Notes: a model not told the origin generated them from the letters alone. 64,000 nucleotides of DNA from Firmicutes bacterium UBA5227 (GCA_002409285.1 DHUT01000015.1:1-64000); one strand, 5' to 3'; positions 39,305-47,704 are shown, numbered from the stretch's first letter. Numbers and translations: made by a program.

Positions 39305-40990
39305 ATGATGGTATCTTCTGTTTCAAAAAAGAAATCGTTTTTTAACGGTAAGATGGAAGAATCAAAAATTTTGGTTGCGTACAGGTTTATTTCATTAACT
39401 ATTACCACCGCTTTTTATGTAGTTAATTATTCAGAGCATGAATTGATAAGAAAAATAATAATTATATTGTGCCTTTTAGTTTCTTCGGTAATATTGTCAT
39501 ATTTATATCCCACATATGAAACTTCTCAGTCAGATATTAAGCTTTTGATTGTTATTGAAACCATTGGCAATACATTAATTTTGATACCTACAGGAGGTAT
39601 AGAAAGCCCGTTTATCTGGTATAGTTTAAATACAATATTAATATGCTTTGTATTTTTAAAGAGAAAGTATGGATGGATAAATTTTTTGGTATATCTATTA
39701 TCTTATGGAATAATTATTGTGTATTTTACAGATACAAACGCTGATATTAAAACGGTTGTTGCGGATGAATCAAATTTGTTCCTTAGTTTGATTATGATTA
39801 TAATTGCTGTTCAATTTCTGGTTGCTTCATTAAAAACAACTAAAAAAAACAACAGAAGGCTTGAAGAAATTAATGAACAGCTGAAAACATCAAATAAGAT
39901 GTTACTTGAATCAATTGAACACATTAAGGATTTATATCAATCCGTTAATATTTTAAGTAATCAGGGAAACAAGGAAGGTATAATAAAACTTTTATTTGAG
40001 CATATAAAAAAAATTACTGGAACAGATACCGTATTTTACTATGATATTACAGATAACTCAAACAAAATGATTTCTTATGACAATAATTATATATTAAGTT
40101 CACTGGAGGAATATATAGAAAAAAACCTAAAAATAATTTTAGAATCTGCAAACATTTTAGAAGTAAGTATTTTAAATTCAAAATTCCTGATTGCACAAGT
40201 AGGAAGAAGCTATGAAACATACGGTTTGTTAGGCATGAAAACAGTTCACAGCACGGAAAGTTCCATGTATAAAAATAATTATTCTGAGCTGCTGTTTTTA
40301 TCAGGGTTGCTTTCAAGTGTTTTTGAAAGATTAAAACTGGAGGAAATTACCGAAGGCCTGCTCATTACAGAAGAACAAAACAGAATAGCAAATGAATTGC
40401 ACGACAGTGTTTTGCAAAGATTGTTCAGCTTATCCTGCGGAATGTATACAACGATTAAAAATATAAATAGCTACAATGAAAATGAAATTACAAAAGAACT
40501 AAATGAATTCAGAGAAATATTAGATTTTACAATGAAAGAATTAAGAGAAAAAATATACGGATTGAGCTGGAAGAAGTCGGGAAACAGCAGCTTCGCTGCA
40601 AACATAAAAAAATATATTGAAGATATAAAAAAATTAAATCAGGTAAATATCCCTTTCAGTGTACGTGGAAACATGGAAGTGCTTTCTGCTGAACAGGAAA
40701 AGGCAATTTATCGCATGATTTGTGAAGGTATCGGAAATGCGGTTCGGCACGGTAAAGCAAAAAATATAGAGATAGTTTTAGACATATCATCAAACCAGAC
40801 GGTTCTCAGCATAAGTGATGACGGAGCAGGCTTTGATTTAAAAAAAGCAATAAATGAATCAAAAGGCATGGGAATGCGAAATTTAAAGCAGCTCACGGAA
40901 AGCCTGAGGGGAGAAATAAATATAAATACCGTGATTGACAATGGAACTAAATTAGAGATACTGCTGCCAATGATTAAAGGAGGATTGTAA
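39305..40990 (+). CDS. Membrane sensor histidine kinase, NarL/DesK type
   Basis: A 561-residue kinase. About five to six membrane helices fill residues 25-175, a coiled coil follows (180-210), then a GAF-like region (about 215-340). The HisKA_3 phosphoacceptor is His366 in ANELHDSVLQRLFS, and the ATPase has the N-box with Asn478, DDGAGF at 505 and GMGMRN at 521. It phosphorylates the response regulator encoded one base downstream. The ATG has GAGGTGAG at seven bases. Placement directly after the c-di-GMP switch makes it the first gene of the matrix island. Confidence 0.9.
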   Translation: MMVSSVSKKKSFFNGKMEESKILVAYRFISLTITTAFYVVNYSEHELIRKIIIILCLLVSSVILSYLYPTYETSQSDIKLLIVIETIGNTLILIPTGGIESPFIWYSLNTILICFVFLKRKYGWINFLVYLLSYGIIIVYFTDTNADIKTVVADESNLFLSLIMIIIAVQFLVASLKTTKKNNRRLEEINEQLKTSNKMLLESIEHIKDLYQSVNILSNQGNKEGIIKLLFEHIKKITGTDTVFYYDITDNSNKMISYDNNYILSSLEEYIEKNLKIILESANILEVSILNSKFLIAQVGRSYETYGLLGMKTVHSTESSMYKNNYSELLFLSGLLSSVFERLKLEEITEGLLITEEQNRIANELHDSVLQRLFSLSCGMYTTIKNINSYNENEITKELNEFREILDFTMKELREKIYGLSWKKSGNSSFAANIKKYIEDIKKLNQVNIPFSVRGNMEVLSAEQEKAIYRMICEGIGNAVRHGKAKNIEIVLDISSNQTVLSISDDGAGFDLKKAINESKGMGMRNLKQLTESLRGEININTVIDNGTKLEILLPMIKGGL

Positions 40991-40991
40991 T

Positions 40992-41606
40992 ATGAATATA
41001 CTTATTGTAGACGACCATCCATTGGTAAGGAAAGGAATTTTATCCGCACTTTCCTGTGAGAAATATATTGATATTATATTTGAAGCATGTTGTACGGAAG
41101 AAGCACTAAACATAATAAATTCTCAACATCTTAGCTTAGTAATAGTTGATTTGTATTTAGGAAAAGAGGATGGGCTGGAAATAATTAAAAAAGCAAAAAA
41201 AGCTGAAAGTAAGGTAAAATTCATTATTCTTACTTCCTCAGTAAAAAATGGAGATTTCACAAGGTCAGAAGAAGCCGGCGCAGATGGCTATATAATTAAA
41301 GACGCATTTGCAGAAGATATAATTTATGCAATACGCACTGTACTGAAGGGGAAAAGATTTATTGATCCGGAAATAATTGAATATCAGGTAAAAAACTCAT
41401 ATGGTGAAGGCTTTGAAGATTTAACACCCAGAGAATATGATGTACTCATAGAATTAGGAAAAGGTTTAAGCAATTATGAAATAGCCCATAAGCTTTTTAT
41501 ATCCGAAAATACGGTAAAAAAACATGTGAGCAGCATATTATTAAAATTGCAGGTAAATCATAGAACGCAGGCGGCATTAATGGTAAATCAGGCTGTAGGT
41601 CTTTAG
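40992..41606 (+). CDS. NarL/LuxR-family response regulator
   Basis: A 204-residue regulator. The receiver has the DD acidic pair at residues 7-8, phosphoacceptor Asp53 in VIVDLYLG, Thr/Ser near 82 and Lys near 104. The C-terminal LuxR HTH reads LTPREYDVLIELGKGLSNYEIAHKLF and SENTVKKHVSSIL. It is translationally close to the kinase. Candidate targets include the repeats around the downstream CalY-like gene, which is inference. Confidence 0.93.
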   Translation: MNILIVDDHPLVRKGILSALSCEKYIDIIFEACCTEEALNIINSQHLSLVIVDLYLGKEDGLEIIKKAKKAESKVKFIILTSSVKNGDFTRSEEAGADGYIIKDAFAEDIIYAIRTVLKGKRFIDPEIIEYQVKNSYGEGFEDLTPREYDVLIELGKGLSNYEIAHKLFISENTVKKHVSSILLKLQVNHRTQAALMVNQAVGL

Positions 41607-41619
41607 TTAGGAGCAAATT

Positions 41620-42630
41620 ATGAGGAAAAAAATCAAGGGGGTCTCCATAAATAAAAAGGTGATTTTTCTGTCATTAATTATATCAATGAGTATAATAGGA
41701 GCAAGTTATGCTTCCTGGAACAACGATAATAAAATCAAACTATCAATGGAAACAGGATTCATAGACCCGGTTTTCATGCTGCAAAATGACACATTACGCT
41801 ATGATGGGGAATATCTGAAGGTTTCTGTTTCAGATGACAGACAAATATTAAATGTCAGCGGTGAGGTATATTCAGGATTTAATGAAAACATAGTAATAAA
41901 TATTAAAGATAATGGTTCAATACCCTCGGTGTTAAATGAAGTATATGAAGATGAAGGAACGGTTTCAAGTTTAAATAATTATTCAAACGGAAATGAATAT
42001 ATGGAATCATTTTTACTTAATATCAGGGCAGATGATGAATCAGCACAATTTCATGAAATTGAATATAGTGATGAAGTATTGAATTTAGAACAAAATAAAG
42101 AGTTTGTTGAGTTTGTTGAGAAAGAAATCAAATCGTATGAAGAAGAAAAAAACTATGAGTTTAGTTATATCTTAACCTTTGGCTATGGCAAATGGTATAA
42201 AGAACTGTACATTAAGGGAAATGTAAAGGTTGTACCAAATCCGGAAGTTTTATCTGCAATGAATTCAAGCTTAAATGAACTTCAAATTCAGTCAGATGAA
42301 CAAATAGCATATGAAGAACAGCAAAGACTGCTTCTGGAACAACAAAAATTATTAGAAGAACAGATGCTTTCAGAGCAGAATAATTCTGAACAAATGCCGG
42401 AAACAGGAGATAACCAGGAAATAGAAGGAAACATAGAAAAGAAAGAAGAAACAGAAGAAACAGAAGAAACAGAAGAAGAAGAGAGTTTAAAAACCGAATA
42501 TGATAACAATCTCCCTGAAAAAACAAGTGATATTAATAACAGAGAAGAATCTGCTGAACCGGAAGCATCAATTAATGATTTATCAGAGACAAATGATAAT
42601 TCAGTATACATACATGAACTTACAGAATAG
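41620..42630 (+). CDS. Secreted protein with SipW-type signal peptide and acidic tail
   Basis: A 336-residue protein. Residues 1-40 form a SipW-cognate signal peptide: basic start, hydrophobic core, then GASYASWNNDNKIKLSMETGF, as in TasA/CalY exports. A beta-rich domain of about 200 residues follows. The last third is low complexity: Gln/Glu/Leu-rich (EEQQRLLLEQQKLLEEQ) and then EET repeats. There is no C-terminal membrane anchor. I do not recognise a named family beyond the signal. It likely travels through the adjacent signal peptidase. Confidence 0.75.
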   Translation: MRKKIKGVSINKKVIFLSLIISMSIIGASYASWNNDNKIKLSMETGFIDPVFMLQNDTLRYDGEYLKVSVSDDRQILNVSGEVYSGFNENIVINIKDNGSIPSVLNEVYEDEGTVSSLNNYSNGNEYMESFLLNIRADDESAQFHEIEYSDEVLNLEQNKEFVEFVEKEIKSYEEEKNYEFSYILTFGYGKWYKELYIKGNVKVVPNPEVLSAMNSSLNELQIQSDEQIAYEEQQRLLLEQQKLLEEQMLSEQNNSEQMPETGDNQEIEGNIEKKEETEETEETEEEESLKTEYDNNLPEKTSDINNREESAEPEASINDLSETNDNSVYIHELTE

Positions 42631-42671
42631 AGCTATAAAGTTTAAATCAATAGCTTACATGGGAGACAATT

Positions 42672-43880
42672 ATGCCGGATTCTATTAAATACTTACCTGA
42701 GAAAAACTCTTATACAAGGAGTATTCTTGTAGTAATACTGTTGGCAGTCATATATATACTGGAAAATTTGCCGAATACATTCTATATAGATGATGTAGTA
42801 TTTACATATATTATAAAACCTTTATTATGGACAGGCGTAGTAGCTTTCATATGGTTTATGCCTCATGTCAGACCAAAAGCAAGACTGCGCCACAGAAAAG
42901 TTATATATCTATGGGGATTTATCTTTGGACTGATGTATATTTTAATAAACATAGCTGCAGGCTTTTTTGAAGGCATTGGCAAAAGCCCCTACAGTCATTC
43001 TCCTGCAGGCATAATTACAAATATAATACTTGTAGGCTCATCCTTAGCCGGCAGAGAATTTGCGAGAAGTTATCTGGTAAACAGCACTACAAAGAAAGAA
43101 AATTATTTTGTATTTATTATAATTGCATTATTCATGTGCATTACAAGTTTTTCAGTAAATAAATACAGGGATTTAAAAGACTTTGAGAGTACGGTACAGT
43201 TCATTGCCGAATATTTTTCACCTGAATTCTCGCAAAATCTGTTTGCTTCCTACCTAACATACCTGGGAGGACCTGGGGCATCAATTATTTATTTAGGTAT
43301 TGTTGAAGGTTTCCATTGGCTGTCACCGGTGCTTCCAAATTTAAAATGGATAAATACCGCCCTAATCGGTATTTTAAGCCCAATATTCTTTTTGATGATT
43401 TTTAACTCTGTTTATTCAGATATAAGCCAAAAGAAGAAAAAAGAAAATGAGGGAACTGCAGGTTGGATTATTACAAGCATAGTTTCGATTGCTGTAATAT
43501 GGTTTGCGGTAGGGGTGTTCCCAATATATCCCTCAGTTATAATTACAGGCAGCATGGAACCGCAGATAAAACCCGGAGATGTAATTTTAGTAGAAAAAAT
43601 AACGGATATGGAACATATAAACAAGCTTAAAATAAATGATGTAATTCAGTTCAAGAGGGATGGAATACTTATTTCTCACAGGATAGTAGATATTGAAAAC
43701 AATGAGAATGAAGGGCTTCTATTTAAAACTAAGGGAGATAACAACTCAGGACCGGACACAGATCTGGTTAAACCCCAGGATATAAAAGGCATAATGAAAA
43801 AAATAGTCCCCAAGATTGGCTGGGTAACTCTTCTTATTAGAAGTAATAACGAAATATCCCTCCGGGAGGTATTGTTTTAG
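42672..43880 (+). CDS. SipW-like signal peptidase I with polytopic N-terminal extension
   Basis: A 402-residue protein. The C-terminal 130 residues are an ER-type (S26B) signal peptidase with the nucleophile Ser294 in ITGSMEP, His336 in LISHRIVD instead of the bacterial Lys, and TKGDNN at 353-358. This Ser-His arrangement is that of SipW, which matures TasA-like proteins. Unlike B. subtilis SipW (about 190 residues), it has about 270 residues of extra sequence with at least six membrane segments. Flanking genes encode proteins with SipW-type signals. Confidence 0.88.
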   Translation: MPDSIKYLPEKNSYTRSILVVILLAVIYILENLPNTFYIDDVVFTYIIKPLLWTGVVAFIWFMPHVRPKARLRHRKVIYLWGFIFGLMYILINIAAGFFEGIGKSPYSHSPAGIITNIILVGSSLAGREFARSYLVNSTTKKENYFVFIIIALFMCITSFSVNKYRDLKDFESTVQFIAEYFSPEFSQNLFASYLTYLGGPGASIIYLGIVEGFHWLSPVLPNLKWINTALIGILSPIFFLMIFNSVYSDISQKKKKENEGTAGWIITSIVSIAVIWFAVGVFPIYPSVIITGSMEPQIKPGDVILVEKITDMEHINKLKINDVIQFKRDGILISHRIVDIENNENEGLLFKTKGDNNSGPDTDLVKPQDIKGIMKKIVPKIGWVTLLIRSNNEISLREVLF

Positions 43881-43884
43881 GTAC

Positions 43885-43946
43885 TACTAAAGTGCTACAT
43901 AATGGTAAATTAGTACCGGCAGCATAGTACTAAAATACATACTAAA
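43885..43946. repeat. TACTAAA repeats upstream of the CalY-like gene
   Basis: TACTAAA occurs at 43885, 43928 and 43940 in the 159-base gap before the CalY-like gene and again just after it at 44602. The last two upstream copies are 12 bases apart in an overall AGTACTAAAATACATACTAAAAGTAT context. They are candidate operator half-sites, possibly for the response regulator; this is not established. Confidence 0.35.
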
Positions 43947-44039
43947 AGTATACCTATGAGTGTATGAGAAAATTTCAAATAAATATATAATTTAGGCAAG
44001 ATATATATTTAAAAATCATACAAAGATAAGGAGAGACAA

Positions 44040-44588
44040 ATGAAAAAAACCAAATTAATAGCACTTACCATGATAGTTGCCCTAATGCTGACAGGGGCAG
44101 GATATGCGGCATGGACAGACTATACACAAGTAGATGCATCAATTGCCACAGGAATTTTAGATGTTGATGTTACACAGGCGTTAATTACCAGAAAGCCTGA
44201 ATATGCCAATGCTGAAATTTCTAATTCTGATAAAGAAATTGAAGTAAACATAAGCAATTTATATCCAACAAAGCATAATGAGGATATTGACAGGCTAAGC
44301 GATAAAAGCTATGTAGGAGTTTCTTTCACCGTAACAAATAATGGAAGTATTCCTGTTAAGCTGGATAATGTTGAATTTACCAAGGCTAATCCAACATCCC
44401 CTGCCTGGGATCATCTGAAAATGAGGGGAGCGTTTTTTGGAGAAAACAAACCGGAAATAACGCTACAACCGGGACAAATTTATACAGAAAAAGCTAAATT
44501 CTGGATTAATGAAGATGCTCCAAACGATATTCAAAATGAAAATATCGGATTTACACTTAGACTGAACTGGAAACAGGCTAATATGTAA
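44040..44588 (+). CDS. CalY/TasA-like protein with SipW-cognate signal peptide
   Basis: A 182-residue secreted protein. The signal is MKKTKLIALTMIVALMLTG followed by AGYAAWTD, the hallmark of SipW substrates, then a beta-rich domain with VGVSFTVTNNGSIPVKLDNV, similar to camelysin/TasA jelly-roll proteins that polymerise into matrix fibres. It has its own ribosome site (AAGGAGAG) and is followed by a strong terminator, so it may be made in large amount from a separate promoter. Confidence 0.85.
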   Translation: MKKTKLIALTMIVALMLTGAGYAAWTDYTQVDASIATGILDVDVTQALITRKPEYANAEISNSDKEIEVNISNLYPTKHNEDIDRLSDKSYVGVSFTVTNNGSIPVKLDNVEFTKANPTSPAWDHLKMRGAFFGENKPEITLQPGQIYTEKAKFWINEDAPNDIQNENIGFTLRLNWKQANM

Positions 44589-44631
44589 TAAATTTACCTA
44601 CTACTAAACGATTTATATCCTTTAGTTTTAA

Positions 44632-44675
44632 AATAAGAAGATTAGCAGACGAATACTTCTGCTAATTTTCTTATT
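44632..44675. terminator. Strong bidirectional terminator after the CalY-like gene
   Basis: AATAAGAA-g-ATTAGCAGA pairs with TCTGCTAAT-t-TTCTTATT to give a stem of about 18 base pairs with an eight-base loop. It sits between the CalY-like gene and the DUF5305 gene, whose ATG is 25 bases later. Confidence 0.8.
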
Positions 44676-44700
44676 AACACAAAGTTTTGGGAGTGTTGAC

Positions 44701-45825
44701 ATGAAATTAAAGATAAATAAAAATGTAAGATTTGCATTGATTATAATTATTGCCGCCACAGCAGTACTTTTTTCATATTTTATTTATGATGAAGCATATA
44801 ATCCGGGTTTTGAAGAACAAACAATTCCTGTTTATAGCTATGACAATAAGGGCTCAATAAATTATTCGGTACATTTAAAACCAAATAATTTGTATAGCTA
44901 TAATAAATTAGAAGAAGGGAAGCTGTATATTTCCGAATTTGTTGATTATTTAGATACAAATTTTAAATATGAATTTACCGGAGAAAGAGAAGCAGATATT
45001 AAGGGTGAATATAATATTACTGCTAAAGTGCAGGGCTACAGCGGAGAAGGAGACGGCATTAAGAATATTTGGGAAAAAAATTATCCGATTATACAAAATA
45101 AGTCTTTTACTTCCCAAATCGGAAAAATATCAATAAGCGAAAATATAAAGTTGAATTTAAATGAATATAATACATTTGCCAGGGAAATTAAGGAAGAGAC
45201 AAAAATCAACTGCCAGACTGTATTGACCCTGTCAATGAATGTTAATTTGAATGTAAATATTAATAAAAAATATGCTGAGGAATTCATATCACCGGATTTA
45301 GTAATTCCTCTTGACGTTGCAATGTTTGAAATTACAGGTAACAATATAGAAGATAATCCCGGAGCAATTGAAGAAACCATTCAGGTGAAGCTTCCGGCAA
45401 ATAAAAGTCTGATACTGACCTATGGAATAATTTTAGCTGTTCTAATAACCTCATTAATTATATTAATATTTTTCACTGAAAGATTATCAGATAAAAGTTT
45501 GCTTGAAAGGGAACTTGACAAAATATTTAAAAAGCACGGAGATAGGTTGGTTGCATTAAATTCAAATATTAATGTAAAAAATCCAATGGTTGTTAAATCC
45601 ATTGAAGACTTAGTAAGGGTTTCCGATGAAGCAGGCAAGCCGGTTTTATACAGATATAGTGATGACTATAATGAAATCAATAAATTCTATGTAACAGATG
45701 AAAATGAGACATTTGTATTAGATCTAAGCTCTTTAAAGGTTTCCGAAGAAATTTACAATATTCATGACATAGGCGGCATAGAAGATAAAGAAAATAAACC
45801 TGTACAAATAATGAAAGAATCCTAA
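44701..45825 (+). CDS. DUF5305-like membrane protein of SipW clusters
   Basis: A 374-residue protein with membrane segments at about residues 9-28 and 238-262. Between them lies a beta-rich extracytoplasmic domain (YSVHLKPNNLY, VQGYSGEGDGIKNIWEKNYPI, ATV-like strands) that matches my memory of DUF5305, found beside SipW-type peptidases in clostridia and archaea. A cytoplasmic tail of about 110 residues contains KSIEDLVRVSDEAGKPVLYRY. The role is unknown; it may assist or anchor the exported fibres. Confidence 0.78.
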   Translation: MKLKINKNVRFALIIIIAATAVLFSYFIYDEAYNPGFEEQTIPVYSYDNKGSINYSVHLKPNNLYSYNKLEEGKLYISEFVDYLDTNFKYEFTGEREADIKGEYNITAKVQGYSGEGDGIKNIWEKNYPIIQNKSFTSQIGKISISENIKLNLNEYNTFAREIKEETKINCQTVLTLSMNVNLNVNINKKYAEEFISPDLVIPLDVAMFEITGNNIEDNPGAIEETIQVKLPANKSLILTYGIILAVLITSLIILIFFTERLSDKSLLERELDKIFKKHGDRLVALNSNINVKNPMVVKSIEDLVRVSDEAGKPVLYRYSDDYNEINKFYVTDENETFVLDLSSLKVSEEIYNIHDIGGIEDKENKPVQIMKES

Positions 45826-45864
45826 TCATTATATATGCATTTGTTCCTCATTAGATTTATAAAT

Positions 45865-45893
45865 TTGACAATTGACCGATTACTTAATAAAAT
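45865..45893 (+). promoter_or_regulatory. SigmaA promoter of the acetyltransferase gene
   Basis: TTGACA (45865-45870), 17 bases, TAAAAT (45888-45893). The predicted start lies about 30 bases before the chosen ATG. Confidence 0.6.
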
Positions 45894-45927
45894 GATTATA
45901 AAGACATAATTAAAAAGGATGCAAATT

Positions 45928-46479
45928 ATGAATATAGCAGATGAAAATAAAAAGCAGCAAAGGGTTGAACTGAGGAAAATTGAGAATGCTGATATGAAAG
46001 ATATTTACAGATGGTTTTCAGACAGCGGATTTCTGGAATACTATGACTATGTACCGCCTATTCCCATGCAGGAAGAAGAAGTGAATAAAATCTTTGAAGA
46101 CTATGAAAAAAATGAAGAATCAGATGTATTTGCCATTAAACTCATTGAAGACAATCAGATTATCGGAATAGCGGGTTTTGATGAAATAGTTGAGGAAAAC
46201 AAGGTTGCGACTTTATTTATAGGTATAGGAAGCAGGGATATCAGAGGAAAGGGATATGGAAAAGAAGCCCTGCGTCTTTTGCTTGAATATGGATTTAATG
46301 ATTTGGATTTTCACAGAATTCAGCTCAATGTCCTTGAATTTAATTATCCGGCGATCTCATTATATGAAAAGTCGGGGTTTAAAAAAGAAGGTACATTCAG
46401 AGAATTTGTTTTGAGAGACGGTAAAAGATATGATCTGTACCTGTATGGGCTGTTAAAAAAAGAGTGGCAGGCTCGTTGA
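45928..46479 (+). CDS. GNAT family N-acetyltransferase (RimJ/RimL-like)
   Basis: A 183-residue acetyltransferase. The acetyl-CoA motif is RDIRGKGYGKEALRLLLEYGF near residue 107, followed by HRIQLNVLEFNYPAISLYEKSGF, characteristic of the RimJ/RimL/SpeG group. The substrate is unknown. The ATG at MNIADE is preferred because AAAAAGG lies nine bases upstream; an in-frame ATG three codons earlier is too close to it. The last codons overlap the terminator of the convergent thioredoxin operon. Confidence 0.88.
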   Translation: MNIADENKKQQRVELRKIENADMKDIYRWFSDSGFLEYYDYVPPIPMQEEEVNKIFEDYEKNEESDVFAIKLIEDNQIIGIAGFDEIVEENKVATLFIGIGSRDIRGKGYGKEALRLLLEYGFNDLDFHRIQLNVLEFNYPAISLYEKSGFKKEGTFREFVLRDGKRYDLYLYGLLKKEWQAR

Positions 46480-46486
46480 GCCTGCC
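46457..46486 (-). terminator. Terminator of the ccdA-trx operon
   Basis: A perfect nine-base-pair stem GGCAGGCTC/GAGCCTGCC with a three-base loop is followed on the minus strand by ACTCTTTTTTT. The U tract and first arm lie inside the end of the convergent acetyltransferase gene, whose stop codon is in the stem. Confidence 0.85.
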
Positions 46487-46507
46487 AAGGGTTGCTTAAA
46501 AGAAAAA

Positions 46508-46840
46508 TTATGATGCTATGTGAGTGTCTAACATGCTGGTAAAGGAATTTAAAGGTTTAACGCCTATTTCCTTAGCGGCAATTTTACCGTCCTTGAACAG
46601 AATTACAGTAGGAATACTCTGAATTCCGTAACGGATTGAAAGCTCCTGGTTTTGGTCTACATCCACCTTGGCTACGGTAATTTTTTCTGCATACTGTTCT
46701 GACAATTTTTCGATTACAGGTGCAATCATTCTGCAGGGCGTGCACCAGGTAGCCCAGAAATCCACCAATACAAACTTTTCTTTTTTCAGCAAATCGTCAA
46801 ACTCCTTAGTGCTGTTTACATATATTATTTTTTCTGCCAT
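46508..46840 (-). CDS. trxA: Thioredoxin with CTPC active site
   Basis: A 110-residue thioredoxin. The active site is WATWCTPCRM with Cys33 and Cys36; Thr replaces the Gly of the usual CGPC. The cis-Pro loop IQSIPTVILF and the DVDQNQ strand are standard. It is the last gene of the ccdA-hxlR-reductase-thioredoxin group and lies one base after the flavoprotein gene. The altered dipeptide should shift the redox potential and partner choice. Confidence 0.92.
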   Translation of the reverse strand: MAEKIIYVNSTKEFDDLLKKEKFVLVDFWATWCTPCRMIAPVIEKLSEQYAEKITVAKVDVDQNQELSIRYGIQSIPTVILFKDGKIAAKEIGVKPLNSFTSMLDTHIAS

Positions 46841-46841
46841 T

Positions 46842-47693
46842 TTAATTCTCCTTAGTTTTATCTATTTGTAAAGCTGCATGCTGTGCGGCAATCAGTCCTT
46901 CGCTTACTGCCTTGGAAAGCTGCAGCGGTTTACCGGTAATATCTCCGGAAGCATAAATGCCTTCGATATTTGTTTCCATATTTCTGTTTACTGCTATGAA
47001 ATTTCCCTCTGTTTTTAATCCTTCTATCAGTGCGGCAGGAGCCACTGCATCCCTCAGAATAAATACTGCATCTGCAGATACATTTTTTTCACCTGTTACC
47101 ACTGATTCAACCTTGTTGTCACCGATAACCTCTGAGATTGTTCCATTAATGTACTTGATGTTATCATTTAATTCCTCCGGGCGAGGTTTTTTTGAAACAA
47201 ATGTTGCATTAACTCCGATACTGCTTAAATAATTTGCTTCATGCAATGCTTCTTTTGACTGGTCCCAAACTATGGCGTTCTTGCCTCTGTAAAGCATTCC
47301 GTCACAAGTTGCACAGTAGCTTACACCGCTGCCTAACAATCTTCCCTCTCCGGGGAGCTCTTTAACCTTGGAAACTCCCATAGCAAGAATCACCTTTTTG
47401 GCCTCTTCTATTTCTCCGTTTATGTTGACCATAAAACTTTCTCCCATAGGAAGAATATTTACAACCTTGCCTTCTTCAACCCTTATGTTCATAGCTTTTG
47501 CGTGTTCTATGAACTTATTCATTATTTCTCTTCCGCTCATGTTGTAAAACCCCAGATGATTATCAACTCTTTCCGCCTTTGACAAATAATTTTCCTGATT
47601 AGAAAAAATTCGCACCGATTTACCTCTTGTCACAGCATTTATTGCTGCGGACAAGCCTGCAGGACCGGCTCCCACTATTAATATATCTACCAT
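46842..47693 (-). CDS. Thioredoxin reductase-like flavoprotein, probably NADPH-independent
   Basis: A 283-residue FAD protein of the thioredoxin reductase fold. The FAD motif GAGPAGLSAA lies at residues 8-17, the redox pair Cys127/Cys130 in CATCDG, and the C-terminal FAD motif in GIYASGDITG. The second dinucleotide motif, normally GGGxSA, reads IVWDQSKEA, and the Arg-rich NADPH-phosphate motif is missing. These losses and the short length are the features of ferredoxin-dependent flavin thioredoxin reductases described in clostridia. It pairs with the adjacent thioredoxin. Confidence 0.85.
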   Translation of the reverse strand: MVDILIVGAGPAGLSAAINAVTRGKSVRIFSNQENYLSKAERVDNHLGFYNMSGREIMNKFIEHAKAMNIRVEEGKVVNILPMGESFMVNINGEIEEAKKVILAMGVSKVKELPGEGRLLGSGVSYCATCDGMLYRGKNAIVWDQSKEALHEANYLSSIGVNATFVSKKPRPEELNDNIKYINGTISEVIGDNKVESVVTGEKNVSADAVFILRDAVAPAALIEGLKTEGNFIAVNRNMETNIEGIYASGDITGKPLQLSKAVSEGLIAAQHAALQIDKTKEN

Positions 47694-47704
47694 GATTTCC
47701 TCAC

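Noticed and set aside
42397..42414. MPETGD in the SipW-exported protein, resembling a sortase LPxTG motif.
   Set aside because: It is internal and not followed by a hydrophobic segment and basic tail, so it cannot be a sorting signal.
42421..42486. GAA-rich EET repeats seen as a possible CRISPR or tandem repeat array.
   Set aside because: They are short in-frame codon repeats within one coding gene, with no spacers.
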